Shown here: positions 54,292 to 64,000 of the stretch, in pieces | How positions within the stretch are numbered: position 1 is the stretch's first letter | Layout: each line of letters opens with the position of its first letter | DNA from: Entoloma clypeatum | Lineage: Eukaryota; Basidiomycota; Agaricomycetes; Agaricales; Entolomataceae | NCBI GenBank assembly: GCA_963565915.1 | Contig: OY751489.1 | Location: 1,116,001 to 1,180,000 of the forward strand | Length of the DNA: 64,000 nt | Direction of reading: 5' to 3' | Notes under the pieces: generated by a model | Databases searched by the model: none | Seen by the model: the letters and a program-made list of their open reading frames with translations, nothing else | What the model was told of the DNA's origin: nothing | Made by a program: the position numbers and the translations under genes

Positions 54292-56378
54292 CCGAGTCCT
54301 CGTAAACTCGAACTCGGAACTGACTATGTTGCCACCGCGCCTCGTCCCGCAGCCCACAGACATCGAAAGATTGTGCCGCCGAGGGTGGGGCCTTTGGTGG
54401 AGGAGGTCGTCAAGCCGTCGCCGTTGAGGCATTCGTACCGGGCTTCGATGGCTGGGCGGAGGGACCCTTCGTCACCGGGGAGTGAGCCGTCGCCCAGCCA
54501 TTTGTCGCCGCCTCTGACGGCCGAGGAGGAGGAGATTATAGATGAAGAGGAAGGGGGTGAGTATTGATGTGCCCTTTTTGGTGGATGGTTTTGTTGATGT
54601 GTTGCTGCAGATCCGATCGATCCGGCGTTTTATAGTCCTCCTAGTCGGAGGGTTTCTGCTGGTTTCCCAAGTTCGGGTGCTCACACGCCGCCTCAAGAAA
54701 TGCAAGAGACGGTGGCTGATTATGAAGAAGAGGAGCAGAAAGCACATCGTCAGACGATTGCGGAGCGGATGGCGAAGCTCGGTGGAATCAAGTTTGGTGC
54801 GGCTCCTCCTCTGGTTTCGGGTATGAGGCCTCCAGCACCGAGGCTACGACCTGTGGAGGATGAGGGTGCTTTTACCCCTGCTGCTGCATCTGGTCCAGAG
54901 GAAGTAGCTGCAGGGGTTGAAGCACCAGTGGAAACCTCAGAAGAAGGGGAGCGGGCTCGCAAGGAAAGGATAGCTGCGAAGCTTGCTGGCATGGGCGGGA
55001 TGCGCATCGGCATGATGCCCCTTGGCGGGGGTGCACGCTGTCCACACACATCTCATATACTAACGGAATAACAACAACCTGTGCCTGTCCCTCCTTCACC
55101 TTCTGTACGCACCGTCCCGCCTCCGCGCCCCCCGCTGCCCCCGCAGCACCAGGACAGCGACCTGGATATCGACAGCAGCCTCTCTATACTAGAGGAGGCG
55201 CAGGAGGAGTTTGAGCCTGAAGAGGTCCCGCAGCCTGTTCCGAGCCGGGGGACGGGGGAGAGTTCTGCTTCGCAGGCGTCGACTGTGCCTCCCGCTCGGT
55301 CGGTCAGGAAGGGGAGTGTGCAGACTACGACGACATCGGTGGGGAGGAAGTCTTCGGTGGACGATGCAGGTGGGTATACTCCCCGCAGGCCGGATGCGGG
55401 GCACAAGCCGCAGTCGGACTATGATATGGTGGAGGAACCTGCTTCGTTGGCGGATGAGGTGCCGCCGCCGCTCCCTCCTGGGAGACACTCTGTATCTGCG
55501 AGGAGCCTGCCGGCCCGTACCGCTCCTAGACCTCCGCCAGCACCTCCTGCGGCTGCTCACGAGGACAGTCTGTCGTCGCAGTGGGAGCTGCCGTCCGATC
55601 TCGTCTACTTCCCTCGAGTTCAGCGACGGGCCTGATCTGTCCCTCTCGTGGACGGACGCCGCATCTGCCATTCAAACGTCGCCTCTTCCACACCCTCCGT
55701 CCTCTCCGCGGCCCTCCATTCCCCCGCCCCAGCCCATTCCTGACCCTGTCCCCGCCGCGGAGCGGCAGCTCTCCTCGGACGAGCTCATGGCCGTGTGGGG
55801 CCGCGTCGGCGTGCAGATCTGCGAGGTCGCGACGACGCTGCATGACAAGCCCAAGCGGGCACTCGTCGGTGACGGGACACACGAGGGGTTCGTCGACGCC
55901 CTCCTGGCTGAGGTGCCGAACGCCGCGTTGTTGCCTCTCGTGTCGTCGTCATCTGAATCGGAGTATGGGTATCTCGTGTATGCACAGACGGGGAACGCGG
56001 TGCAGAAGCGGGTGAGCGAGATTCTGCCTGGGGATGTGGTGGAGCTGCGGGATGCGAGGCTGAAGGGGCATAAGGGGCTGCAGGCGTATAATCAGAGTGT
56101 GGAGCATGCGGTGGGGGTGGTGAGTGAGTTTGAACCGAAGAAGTCAAAGGTGAGGGCGTTTCAGGCGAATTTGCATGTCGGGCAGCAGGTTCGTGCGCTT
56201 TCTTTTCCATTCATTGTCAAGGGTCGTTTCTGATCAGACCGTGGAAGCCGTTAGCTATCGCCTTGAAGACCTGAAAAGTGGAACCGTCAAGGTGAGGGTT
56301 CCATGATGTGTTTCGGTGTTGCTTGCATTCCTGGCTGATTGCACATGTCGCTAGATATACCGTGTTCTTGAAAATTAG
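54292..56378 (+). pseudogene. BBC1/MTI1-like actin-patch gene, 5'-truncated and frameshifted
   Basis: Homologue of the fungal Myosin tail region-interacting protein (MTI1/Bbc1), which works with type I myosin and Arp2/3 at cortical actin patches. Visible exons: 54292-54556 (RKIVPPRVGPLVEEVVKPS), 54611-55030 (ERMAKLGGIKFGAAPPL, ERIAAKLAGMGGMRIGMM), about 55079-56188 (Pro-rich region, QWELPS, then MAVWGRVGVQICEVATTLHD and VVELRDARLKGHKGLQAYNQ), 56238-56291 (TVEAVSYRLEDLKSGTVK) and 56355-56378 (IYRVLEN, stop). Introns of 54, 49 and 63 nt have GT/AG ends. The family's N-terminal SH3 domain is missing. An extra G at 55597 breaks the frame between ELPS and ISSTSLEF. The intron starting at 55031 has a branch-like CTAAC but no AG acceptor where the frame needs one. 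These points suggest decay, though sequencing error could explain the single base. Confidence 0.8.
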
Positions 56379-57009
56379 CCCCCTTGTTCATTCTCCCCAA
56401 AAGCTGGACATTCACGTATCCATTGGACGTTCTTCGCACCCCCCTTCTCATCGGAATCGTTCTTTCTGGCTGTATCGTATCATCGCAATTCCATTTACCT
56501 GGAGCTTATCCCAAAAAAAAAAAAAAAAAAAAAAAAGAACGTCACGACTCAATTCAGTTTCATTTTTCCGTAAAATCTGGATGAACAAAGTTTTGAATCA
56601 TATCGAATCCCGTTTTTCTCCCAGAACAACCGTGTACGACTGCTGGTATGATTTTGGCAGTGTCAGCAAAGGCGAAATCTTCAGAAAACATCGCGATTCC
56701 TGCAGATTTGGCTAGTGCATGATGAGCCTGCAGGTATGGGGGACATGCGTTCAGATTCATGCATATTCATGTTCGACGACACCCCGCACCGAACCGAACC
56801 GCGGCCAGAAAGGGTTCAAACTTCAACTTCAGGAGGCGCTTTGATGGCGCGGGAGGATATATCATAGTGGCTGAGCATTGTTGATGGTCGTCACACTCAG
56901 GTCAATGCATCACAATGTTTTCCCAGGAAAATAACTCCCAAGCTTCAAGGCCCTGACTGTTTCCCCAACGTTTCTTCTCCTCCCTTTTCACGTTTGAGAA
57001 ATATCATCA
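56379..57009. other. BBC1 downstream region; no recognised gene
   Basis: A run of 24 A residues lies at 56513-56536. Short frames on either strand have no recognisable domain. Confidence 0.45.
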
Positions 57010-57279
57010 GTGTCACACAGGAGTGGATTATTTGTTGGTTGCGATCGTACGTTAGGCTTCTCCCAAGCACTTACGGCTGCTGTGAAATCGAGGGCCGGTA
57101 GAGTGTACTGGTATAACTTGAAATCCAGGATTGCTGTTAATGCTCTCCTCATCGCACTCATAATGGTCCGAGTCATTTCCATTCACTCTGTGGCCCACCC
57201 CCACCAGGTCCTCACCCTCGCTGGCGTACCCGGGAACCCTGGTGAAATATCCTTCTACTCTCCTTCGACCGTCACCTAA
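57010..57279 (+). other. Weakly supported coding fragment
   Basis: The frame ends with PHQVLTLAGVPGNPGEISFY, which recalls the IPGNPG motif of lipid-droplet-associated (LDAH/DUF2305) hydrolases. No downstream catalytic Ser (GHSxG) region was found in any frame before the next gene, so this is either a small remnant or a chance match. Confidence 0.2.
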
Positions 57280-57422
57280 CCACTTCTTTGGCTGATATTT
57301 GTCTGATATAGTTGTTGTTGGTTCGCATCAGACTGCACATCCTGATGATAGACAGAGAGTATGTGCTCTCCTTGTGATAGTAGGTGGCTGATGATAAAAT
57401 GCTTTTTGTCACGTAGTGGACA

Positions 57423-57754
57423 ATGGAGCCCTGGCATGACAATTTAGGACACGGGTTGTATGTCTTCAAAAACATCGCAAATAATGAATACCTTGCCTTG
57501 TCTTCCGATTACATGACAATTATCACCATGCCAGGACGCTTCGGTTGGACTTTGCGCTTGGGCGACTCGCGGAGCGTGTATGTCTTGCGGTACTCTTCTG
57601 GGACTTCTCGCTTATGCATTTTCTGCATGTCACAGGCTCTACGACGAAAATTACACGCATCTTGTTCTTGAATTGTCTGGAGGTCTTGACAATGCTAGAC
57701 CAACCCTCGCCATCTTCAACAAGGTTCCGAATCAGGAGTGGGACTTCATCTCGG
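57423..57754 (+). CDS. Probable beta-trefoil (ricin-B-type) lectin-like protein, partial
   Basis: Exon 1 (57423-57577) encodes GHGLYVFKNIANNEYLALSS and GRFGWTLRLGDS. A 58-nt intron with a consensus GTATGT donor and CAG acceptor (57578-57635) leads to exon 2 (57636-57754): LYDENYTHLVLELSGGLDNA and FNKVPNQEWDFISG. The pattern of a short strand, L-x-L, then NQxW-F is typical of beta-trefoil carbohydrate-binding folds, which are common in basidiomycetes. Exon 2 ends at GTGAGT. Possible third-exon sequence at 57955-58000 (TGPYENFQPLHEF) is cut by the foldback at 58005. No signal peptide is seen. I cannot say whether it binds sugar. Confidence 0.5.
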
Positions 57755-58004
57755 GTGAGTGTATGCGCCTTATTGCATGCCGTAGAGATGAGTCATTGAC
57801 TTTGTGATTGTTCTTGACAACCAGCCTGAGTTGACTGATTATGGGTCCTTGGCGTGATTTATGTACTACTGTACTTTTGGTTCACCCAATCCAGTCGGGT
57901 TTGGTTTTGGTTGGTCAATGCATGTCGTTTTCTGCCGTTCACCCCAGCTGAGACAGGCCCTTACGAGAATTTCCAACCTTTGCACGAATTTCCAGGTCGT
58001 GCAA

Positions 58005-58910
58005 CACAGCGGGACCGGACCAATGTACCCCTCGAAAACATTGTAAACAAATAACAATCTAATATAGAATTTATTTGCTGATCACATTGTGGGAACACAA
58101 GTAAAATACATTTTAAATAATTATTTAATGTGCTCTGCATGTTTCCACTGAGCAAATGCAAAAGAAAATGCAAAATGTGATTGTGATGTGGCCCCGATAT
58201 ATCCTTCTCTCAAATGGAGATCCCATTCAAAAATCAAACCACTTGTTTATCCTTTATGAGAACTGAGTTTGATCCCAGCTTACATAGCAGGAACATGCTG
58301 AACAAATTATTTATTTGATCCCTATGTTCTACCCTCGTGCACGAAATTCCCATTGACAAAGAACATTTTAAAAGAAATCACACTGAGTCCACGATGTGAT
58401 TGACAACCACACTGCTGCTATGTTTAAAATGTACCCATCACATCCTTTGTAGTCTTTAAAATGTTTCCTCAAACAAAGAAGAAGATTAAAAATATACAAA
58501 TGGTGTGATTGCCAATCTCATGATGACTTCACCGTGATTTCTTTTAAAATGTTCTTTGTCAATGGGAATTTCATGCACGAGGATAGAACATAGGGATCAA
58601 ATAAATAATTTGTTCAGCATGTTCCTGCTATGTAAGCTGGGATCAAACTCAGTTCTCATAAAGGATAAACAAGTGGTTTGATTTTTGAATGGGATCTCCA
58701 TTTGAGAGAAGGATATATCGGGGCCACATCACAATCACATTTTGCATTTTCTTTTGCATTTGCTCAGTGGAAACATGCAGAGCACATTAAATAATTATTA
58801 AAAATGTATTTTACTGGTGTTCCCACAATGTGATCAGCAAATAAATTCTATATTAGATTGTTATTTGTTTACAATGTTTTCGAGGGGTACATTGGTCCGG
58901 TCCTGCTGTG
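58005..58910. repeat. Large foldback element (906 bp, ~377-bp arms)
   Basis: The arm 58005-58382 (CACAGCGGGACCGGACC onward) is repeated in inverted orientation at 58534-58910 with few mismatches. The spacer is about 150 bp. CAA occurs on both sides (58002-58004 and 58911-58913) and could be a 3-bp target duplication. No transposase is encoded. It interrupts the possible end of the lectin-like gene. Confidence 0.92.
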
Positions 58911-59219
58911 CAAGGCAACTTAACGCACTCCGTCAACAAAATGGTTCCACCTCACCAGTTGCTGCATTGGGACGAGTTACTCTTCCAGATGCGCCACTAA
59001 CCCGATCGCTCGGATGAGGCTTTTAAACCATGGTGAGTGGGCTGCTGCAGAGCACGGCAATTTCCGAGTTCGGCTGTTGACTCCCAGTGAAAAGTGACTC
59101 AGAGGTACCCGAATGTGACCCAATTAAGGTGAATTGATTGTGAAGGGAGTTTGATGGGATTCTCTGAGGTATGATTGCTGGTGGGTTAATCCATTCTGAA
59201 TTCAATGTGATTTGAGTAG
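58911..59219. other. No recognised gene
   Basis: Unique sequence between the foldback and the next MITE; no coding frame or repeat is evident. Confidence 0.4.
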
Positions 59220-59752
59220 TAGTGCTGGGTTGAAAACTCAGATGTTAAAAACATTGGAGTTTTTCACATGTTATTAACATGTTTTTAACGTTTTTAACAT
59301 GCAGGTCAGAGCAAGTACTGTGTGAAAAATGTGAAAATTGATAGCATGCCTGGAACGGACAATGGTGCATTCTGAGGGAAATTCCTGTCTTGAAAATCGT
59401 GCCAGTAATGCTTTCATCAAGAGCTTATCAAAATGAATACTGCTGAGCTTATTGATCTCCTCAGGCTGGAAACTACGATTCCAAATGACAGCAGCCAAAA
59501 AAGAAACTACTAACTGTCATCAATTGTATACTAGGGTCTGCCTATGGGAGACCAATTAAAAAGGTGAATTATCTATTACTATGGACAAATACACTCTGTT
59601 TCAACTGAAAAACAAGAGACTTTTTGCCTTATGCAAAGCTGATTATGTAAGAGTTTTTCACAGTTTTTAACACTGTGAAAAACACCTCACATGGAGGGGT
59701 CCTGCAATCTCACATTTTTCCCATCTGGGGAAACCAATTTAACCCAGCACTA
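59220..59752. mobile_element. hAT-type MITE (533 bp)
   Basis: Starts TAGTGCTGGGTTGAA and ends TTAACCCAGCACTA, with perfect 8-bp duplications TTGAGTAG at 59212-59219 and 59753-59760. Subterminal regions carry several GTTTTTAAC/GTTAAAAAC motifs, partly arranged as small palindromes. Non-coding. Confidence 0.9.
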
Positions 59753-59832
59753 TTGAGTAGCATGGAAATCAAGTAAATTGAATTATGCCAAATTGCATGG
59801 TAAAGTCAAGGGGTGGCGGAACCGGAATCCCG

Positions 59833-60547
59833 TGTTGAAACATTCAAGCATGGATGTATCGACAATCAATCATGTGACTAGCATCATGTGTTTTACCATG
59901 TGGCCTGACCACATGAAGTGTTCTAGACATAGAACAATCTAGACTCACTCTAGATCTCTGAGGCATTTCTGTGACTCAGAATGCTGTGCACCAGAGATGT
60001 TCCATCATGTTCTAGCCAATAGCATTACTAGCTCGTACTGTATCATTTCAACCATAAGTTCACTGGTGAGTTGGTTCACAAGCTGAACATGACTGTGAAG
60101 TGAACTTATGGGACAGCAAGTTCACTCCAAAATGACTAGATTTCGTGCACAATGACAGGAAAATTTGAGACTGCCATCAGAATCTGTTCAAAAGATGCGC
60201 GCTTTGCGCGCATCCGCAAAAAATGAGCTGATGTGGGGCAACTTTTCGTTATCTGTGACCTTGTGAACTAAGTTCACGACTGGTCCGTGACCATGACATC
60301 TTGGTTCATAGGTTTAGTTCACACCCCAACCATGACACGTGACTGAACTTATGATTGAAATGATACAGTAGTTGGTCTGTGCACATTTCCATAGGTATAA
60401 ATACTGCATGTAGATAGTGTAGTACAACAGAGCTAATACCAGTAGTTCTATCATCACCCACTCTTCTCCAACATCTCAACCCCTTCGCTTCAATGTCAGT
60501 ATCATTAACCAGGCTTCCTCTGCATCTGCAAGGCATGCTGTTCAATA
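59833..60547 (+). repeat. Copia-E 5' LTR, interrupted by a MITE
   Basis: Starts TGTTGAAACATTCAAGC and ends TGTTCAATA, where CA has become TA. A copia-type primer site follows. Without the 331-bp MITE and its extra TA it is about 382 bp. A TATAAATA box lies at about 60396. No Copia-E coding sequence is in the window. Confidence 0.8.
60038..60368. mobile_element. TA-flanked MITE (331 bp)
   Basis: CTGTATCATTTCAACCATAAG at the left pairs with TTATGATTGAAATGATACAG at the right. TA flanks both ends, a Tc1/mariner-type duplication. AGTTCAC/GTGAACT motifs recur inside, and a perfect GATGCGCGC-TTT-GCGCGCATC hairpin lies near the centre (about 60195-60215). Confidence 0.85.
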
Positions 60548-60562
60548 GGTTATGGGCCCCGG
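60548..60562 (+). promoter_or_regulatory. Copia-E primer-binding site
   Basis: GGTTATGGGCCCCGG, identical to the Copia-C site at 22728. Confidence 0.65.
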
Positions 60563-61082
60563 ATAGCCCCTAGGCTTGGGTTTATCCCTCTAAGTCCTAG
60601 AGTAGTTTGCGTGCTCTAACGGAGCTGCTGCAGCTACTACAGTATGCCTGTATGATACTAACCTAGTCTACACCAGTGAGTGATGACATGTGTGCCTTTC
60701 AGGCTGCCGCCGTCTATCCTCTTTAAACTAGTAGCATAAACTAGTATAAGTTAGTTAACTGTTTTTGATACTTGGGGGTTCCAGACTAGTGAGCGCCATT
60801 TTTGGCTGCACCTAGTTCTGATGTCCAAGGCTATTGAGCACTCTGGAGTGCTGAATGCATTGTGCTCGTCGCATGTGATCGCCTCTGGGATTAACAGTGT
60901 CAGATCTGCTGAGCTTGCTCGCAGCTACTGCCAGCACTCTAGTCCTTGATTTAGACTGGTGCCTTTATGGCCTACATCTATATTTGGACAATTTTTTGTA
61001 TAGCTAGTGTGCTGTGCGCCTTTTTGGCTGCCGCTACTGCTTATGTGCAACATGTATGACAAAACTTGCTGAGCTTGCTTGC
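60563..61082 (+). other. Copia-E leader with imperfect internal repeats
   Basis: Non-coding. Variants of GCGCCTTTTTGGCTGCCGC occur near 60693, 60795 and 61017, and GCTGAGCTTGCTCGCAG at 60908-60924 is echoed at 61068 where the next element inserted. Confidence 0.5.
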
Positions 61083-61239
61083 TAGTGTTTGAGGGTTTGG
61101 TTTGGTTTGGTTTTTTGCCCCAAAAATGGGCGGACCGAGACCAGACTGGTCTTTCAATCACTCAGAAATACGATAGACCGAGACCAAACTGGTCTAGACT
61201 GGTCGTAACTATGGTAATACACTAATAGTCTAAAAACAT

Positions 61240-61560
61240 GTGTTGGGCGCGAGACGACACCGTTGGACGCAAGTGGGGGGGCCGTTGGGCAAGACTCATG
61301 GCAGTTGGGCATGAGGGGCGGCCGTTGCGCATGCGAGGGGGACCTTGGGCGCGAAGGGCGGCTGTTGGGCATGATGGGCGGCCGTTCGGCACAAAGGGAG
61401 GGCACTGGGCGTTAAAGGGCGCCGTTGGGCACAAGAGGGGCCGTTGGGCAGTAGAGGGGGCCGTTGGGCATGATGGGCGGCCGTTGGGCACGCAGGGAGG
61501 CCGTTGGGCATTAGAAGGGGCCATTGGGCAGCAGTGGTGGCCATTGGGCGGAAGTGGAGC
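61240..61560 (-). repeat. 20-bp minisatellite, left arm (block 4)
   Basis: Units such as CCGTTGGGCATGATGGGCGG repeat with a 20-bp period (one unit of 19). Confidence 0.88.
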
Positions 61561-62599
61561 CAGGTGGAGTGGAGGTGGGGGGATAAAAAGAGTGTGGGAA
61601 GATTTTGCTCAAGGTCTGATTTATGGTTCGACTTTCAGCAATTGCCGAGAGTCCTTGGCATGAATGCCGAGTGACGTGTGTCATTGAAAATTGCGCCGTC
61701 GATGCCCAATCCGTGGCACTGGAAGTCCTAAAAATAGTTCTAAACCTATGTAGAGATACTTAGAAGCTAATAGTAAGTATTTAAACAATTAGATACATGA
61801 GATATGTATGGTAGAAAGTCTGTACTGCAAAATGATACACAAAACACACTGTAAATCGTGATAAACAATGCATCATGAGTTCCCTCAAACACAAAAACCA
61901 GTATTTTCTTGCTTCCTCCTTTCCACAACCACTTTAAACTACCTGTAATATATATATGCTATTGAATCATTGTACATGAACCTATTGAGACCCTTCAAAT
62001 AAAATTCAAGGACTTCCCAAGATGAATATGAGCAAAGATAGGTCAAAAATTTCACCAAAAATTTTTATTTCAGAATTGGATTCTCCTCATTCAGGGGACC
62101 TCCCAGCACCTTCATTTTTCAAATTTGGTTCATTCATTAGGGAGATATAATACTTTTACTGAAATATGTACATTTGATTATCCCTATCTGATCTGGACTT
62201 CTAAAATTTATATAAGGTGTTTCAGAAGGTAAATACATATCCCATGTATAGTTCTATTACCTCAACCTATTATTAGACTATGAGAAAGGGGCCGCACGCG
62301 CCTGTGCGATGCATTCTGCACCTTGTTTACTATTATTTGGTGGGAGCGCCACATCGCTATATCATAAAGTCCGTGGCGAAATTTCACAAAATAAATATAT
62401 AGAAAGTGACATATGATGCTATAATACTTAATTGATATTGTGCACAAACTGTGTTGCTCCTGTGTAAGACATGTAGACAGATGTGCGATGTTTTTTGTAA
62501 GTGTGTTTACATTTATTTGACACATTTGATGCGCGCATGATGCACGTCCAAACAAGGGCAGGTGCAGGCTCTTTGCCCTTGTTCCCTCTCTCGTCCCCA
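61561..62599. other. Centre of the hAT-like element; no gene recognised
   Basis: About 1 kb between the inverted minisatellite arms. AT-rich with no convincing frame. AACAAGGGCA and TGCCCTTGTT (about 62553-62585) form a short inverted repeat at the start of the right arm. Confidence 0.4.
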
Positions 62600-63000
62600 A
62601 TGGTCTCGACTCGCGTCCAACGGCCCTCACTCGTGCCCAATGGCCCTCTTTCTTGCCCAATGGTCCCAACTCATGCCCAACGGGTTCAACCTGCACCCAA
62701 TGCCCACCACTCGAGCCCAACGGCCCTCTCTCGTCCCCAACGGCCCCCACTGGTGCCCAACAGCTTCGACTCACACCTCACGCCCTCCATTCATGCCCAA
62801 CGCCTTCGACCCATGCCCAACACCCACCACTCGAGCCCAACGGCCCTCTCTCGTCCCCAATGGCCCCCACTGGTGCCCAACAGCTTCGACTCACGCCTAA
62901 CACCCTCCCTTCATGCCCAACGGCCTCGACTCGCGTGCAACGGCCACCACTCGAGCCCAAAGGCCCCCACTCGCGCGCAACGGCCCATCCTCACGTCCTG
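62600..63000 (+). repeat. 20-bp minisatellite, right arm, with 120-bp higher-order unit (block 5)
   Basis: Every unit is exactly 20 bp and ends in CCCAA or a variant from 62641 to 62980. Six consecutive units (62701-62820) are repeated as a set at 62821-62940, so a 120-bp higher-order repeat arose by duplication. Confidence 0.92.
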
Positions 63001-63199
63001 TAAATACATATGTAGACCCTGTATTAGCACCCAAAAGACCGGTCTAGACCAGTCTTCAAAAAAAAATTTTTGTCGAGACCGAAGACCGGGGCCATCCCAA
63101 TTTAGCAAGACCGAGACCGCGGTCTTGGTCTATTTCGGTTCATTTTTCGGTTCAGTCTGGTCCGGTTCCAGTCCTATTGGACTGAACCTTGAAACACTA

Positions 63200-64000
63200 T
63201 TGCTCGCAGTCATAGTCTACATTTCACATGCTGTGACATGTCCTGTCAATAGCACAAACCTTTCAAAGGCCAACACTATATAAGTGGAGGTGATGACGCC
63301 TGCTTGAGAAGCAAGATTTTCTCACAGTTATCAGCATTTGATCTAATCAATGTCCTAAGAATGAGTTTATGGTTTCACAAAACCGAATTGAGAATATCTC
63401 GATGTGCTGACATTTGGACATCATGATTCTCAGGAACTTTCTGTTCCTTGAACCTTTTTCATTGATTGATCTTGATCTGTTGCACCCTGTACCTGATAAA
63501 AAGTGCCCTTTATGGATGCCTCAGGGACTTCCCATTTTTATGGTTGCACAATCTTAGATTTGATGCTGACTTAAAATTGTTCTTAGATGAAAGGATCTTG
63601 CATCTGTTTCCATTATGGTTTCATTCAATGGAACCATTGGTCACACCGTGACATCCACGTAATTCAGTGTGATGATGGTTTCCACAGACATCACCTCTGT
63701 ACTCTGAACTGCATGGTCACACCACACATTCAGAAGGTGAAGGTCACACAATTGCAACATGGACGGCACACACGCCATGTCTGTACTCGCAAATGTGGAA
63801 AACAGAAAGCAGTATGCATCTCCATCTACATTCTCTTCACTTGTTGAACTGTGACTCTCTAGGACCCTTGGGCACCACGCCCAAGTACCATTTGAAGAGC
63901 TAGAACGAGGGACTTATCATCCCCCTTCAATCACAGTGACGATGAAGAAAGGAGAATCACACCCAGTATTACTGTAGTATTATGACCATAGGTTCACATA
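63200..64000. other. No recognised gene
   Basis: Probably the continuation of the Copia-E leader or flanking repeat sequence. A TATATAAG-like box occurs near 63280. The frames at 63466 and 63587 have no recognisable domain. Confidence 0.35.

Larger units (their letters stand above)
61083..63199. mobile_element. hAT-like element with minisatellite arms (2117 bp)
   Basis: Starts TAGTGTTTGAGGGTTTGG and ends CTGAACCTTGAAACACTA. Flanks TTGCTTGC (61075-61082) and TTGCTCGC (63200-63207) are an 8-bp duplication with one change, and the unoccupied context GCTGAGCTTGCTCGCAG exists at 60908-60924. Next to each end is a tract of GACCGAGACC/GGTCTCGGTC motifs. Inside those, 20-bp minisatellite blocks face each other in inverted orientation (61240-61560 and 62600-63000). 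No transposase is recognised. Confidence 0.75.

Noticed and set aside
55600..55631. A 31-nt intron to explain the BBC1 frame break
   Set aside because: GT and AG ends exist, but 31 nt is too short compared with the 49-63 nt introns here, and deleting one G restores a peptide closer to the family.
55211..56233. 340-residue frame starting MSLKRSRSLF
   Set aside because: Its first third is an out-of-frame reading of the BBC1 Pro-rich region; only the part after 55597 is the real frame.
56513..56536. A24 run as a retroposed poly(A) tail
   Set aside because: The BBC1 exons upstream still have introns and no target duplication is visible around the run.
57010..57279. LDAH-type hydrolase gene
   Set aside because: Only one short motif matches and no catalytic region follows; kept as a low-confidence fragment, not a gene.
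62641..62980. Regular repeats considered as a CRISPR array
   Set aside because: Units are contiguous and 20 bp with no constant-length unique spacers; the sequence is eukaryotic and lies in a transposon.
62501..63283. A 260-residue repeat protein
   Set aside because: Same 20-bp periodicity; the reading cycles every 60 bp and is not evidence of coding.

Overview
This 64 kb window looks like a transposon-dense, gene-poor stretch of a filamentous basidiomycete (Agaricomycete-type) genome. The evidence is short introns (49-63 nt) with GTGAGT/GTATGT donors, a fungal-type BBC1/MTI1 actin-patch gene, chromodomain Ty3 elements with Tf1/sushi-type self-priming, and several fungal DNA-transposon families. 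I found no rRNA, tRNA or CRISPR features. Species cannot be named from the sequence.

Layout. (1) 1-9.2 kb: a Tc1/mariner element (46-1663), a truncated plus-strand chromovirus (Gypsy-A copy 1, 1676-5339), a large imperfect palindrome, a 20-bp minisatellite and a foldback element. (2) 9.2-28.8 kb: a nest. Gypsy-A copy 2 (minus strand) was hit by a full-length Gypsy-B (10297-18899, TSD ATATC), which was hit by a second, nearly identical Tc1 (13627-15244). A full-length Copia-C (22417-28239, TSD TGATG) also entered Gypsy-A copy 2. (3) 28.8-31.6 kb: 20-bp minisatellite blocks with an inserted 975-bp hAT-like element. (4) 31.6-53.7 kb: Copia-D (minus strand) carrying Copia-C copy 2, a solo Gypsy-A LTR, and in its 5' LTR an autonomous-type hAT (43880-53655) that itself carries a full-length Gypsy-A (46933-52840, TSD GTCAG). 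(5) 53.7-58 kb: the only host-gene island, with a decayed BBC1/MTI1 homologue and a probable beta-trefoil lectin-like gene. (6) 58-64 kb: a 906-bp foldback, a hAT-type MITE, a Copia-E LTR split by a TA-flanked MITE, and a 2.1 kb hAT-like element with minisatellite arms.

How it fits together. Almost every coding sequence is a retrotransposon or transposase ORF with stops or frameshifts. Many stops are CGA>TGA changes, although flanking LTR pairs are nearly identical. Two unrelated chromovirus families (A and B) each carry an extra ORF between the chromodomain and the 3' LTR, the position env takes in retroviruses. Both have primer-binding sites that are exact complements of a segment 33-34 nt downstream of the TATA box in their own LTR. 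These extra ORFs, and the 20-bp CCCAACGG minisatellite tied to hAT-like elements, are the best candidates for undescribed biology. All alignments here were done by eye.
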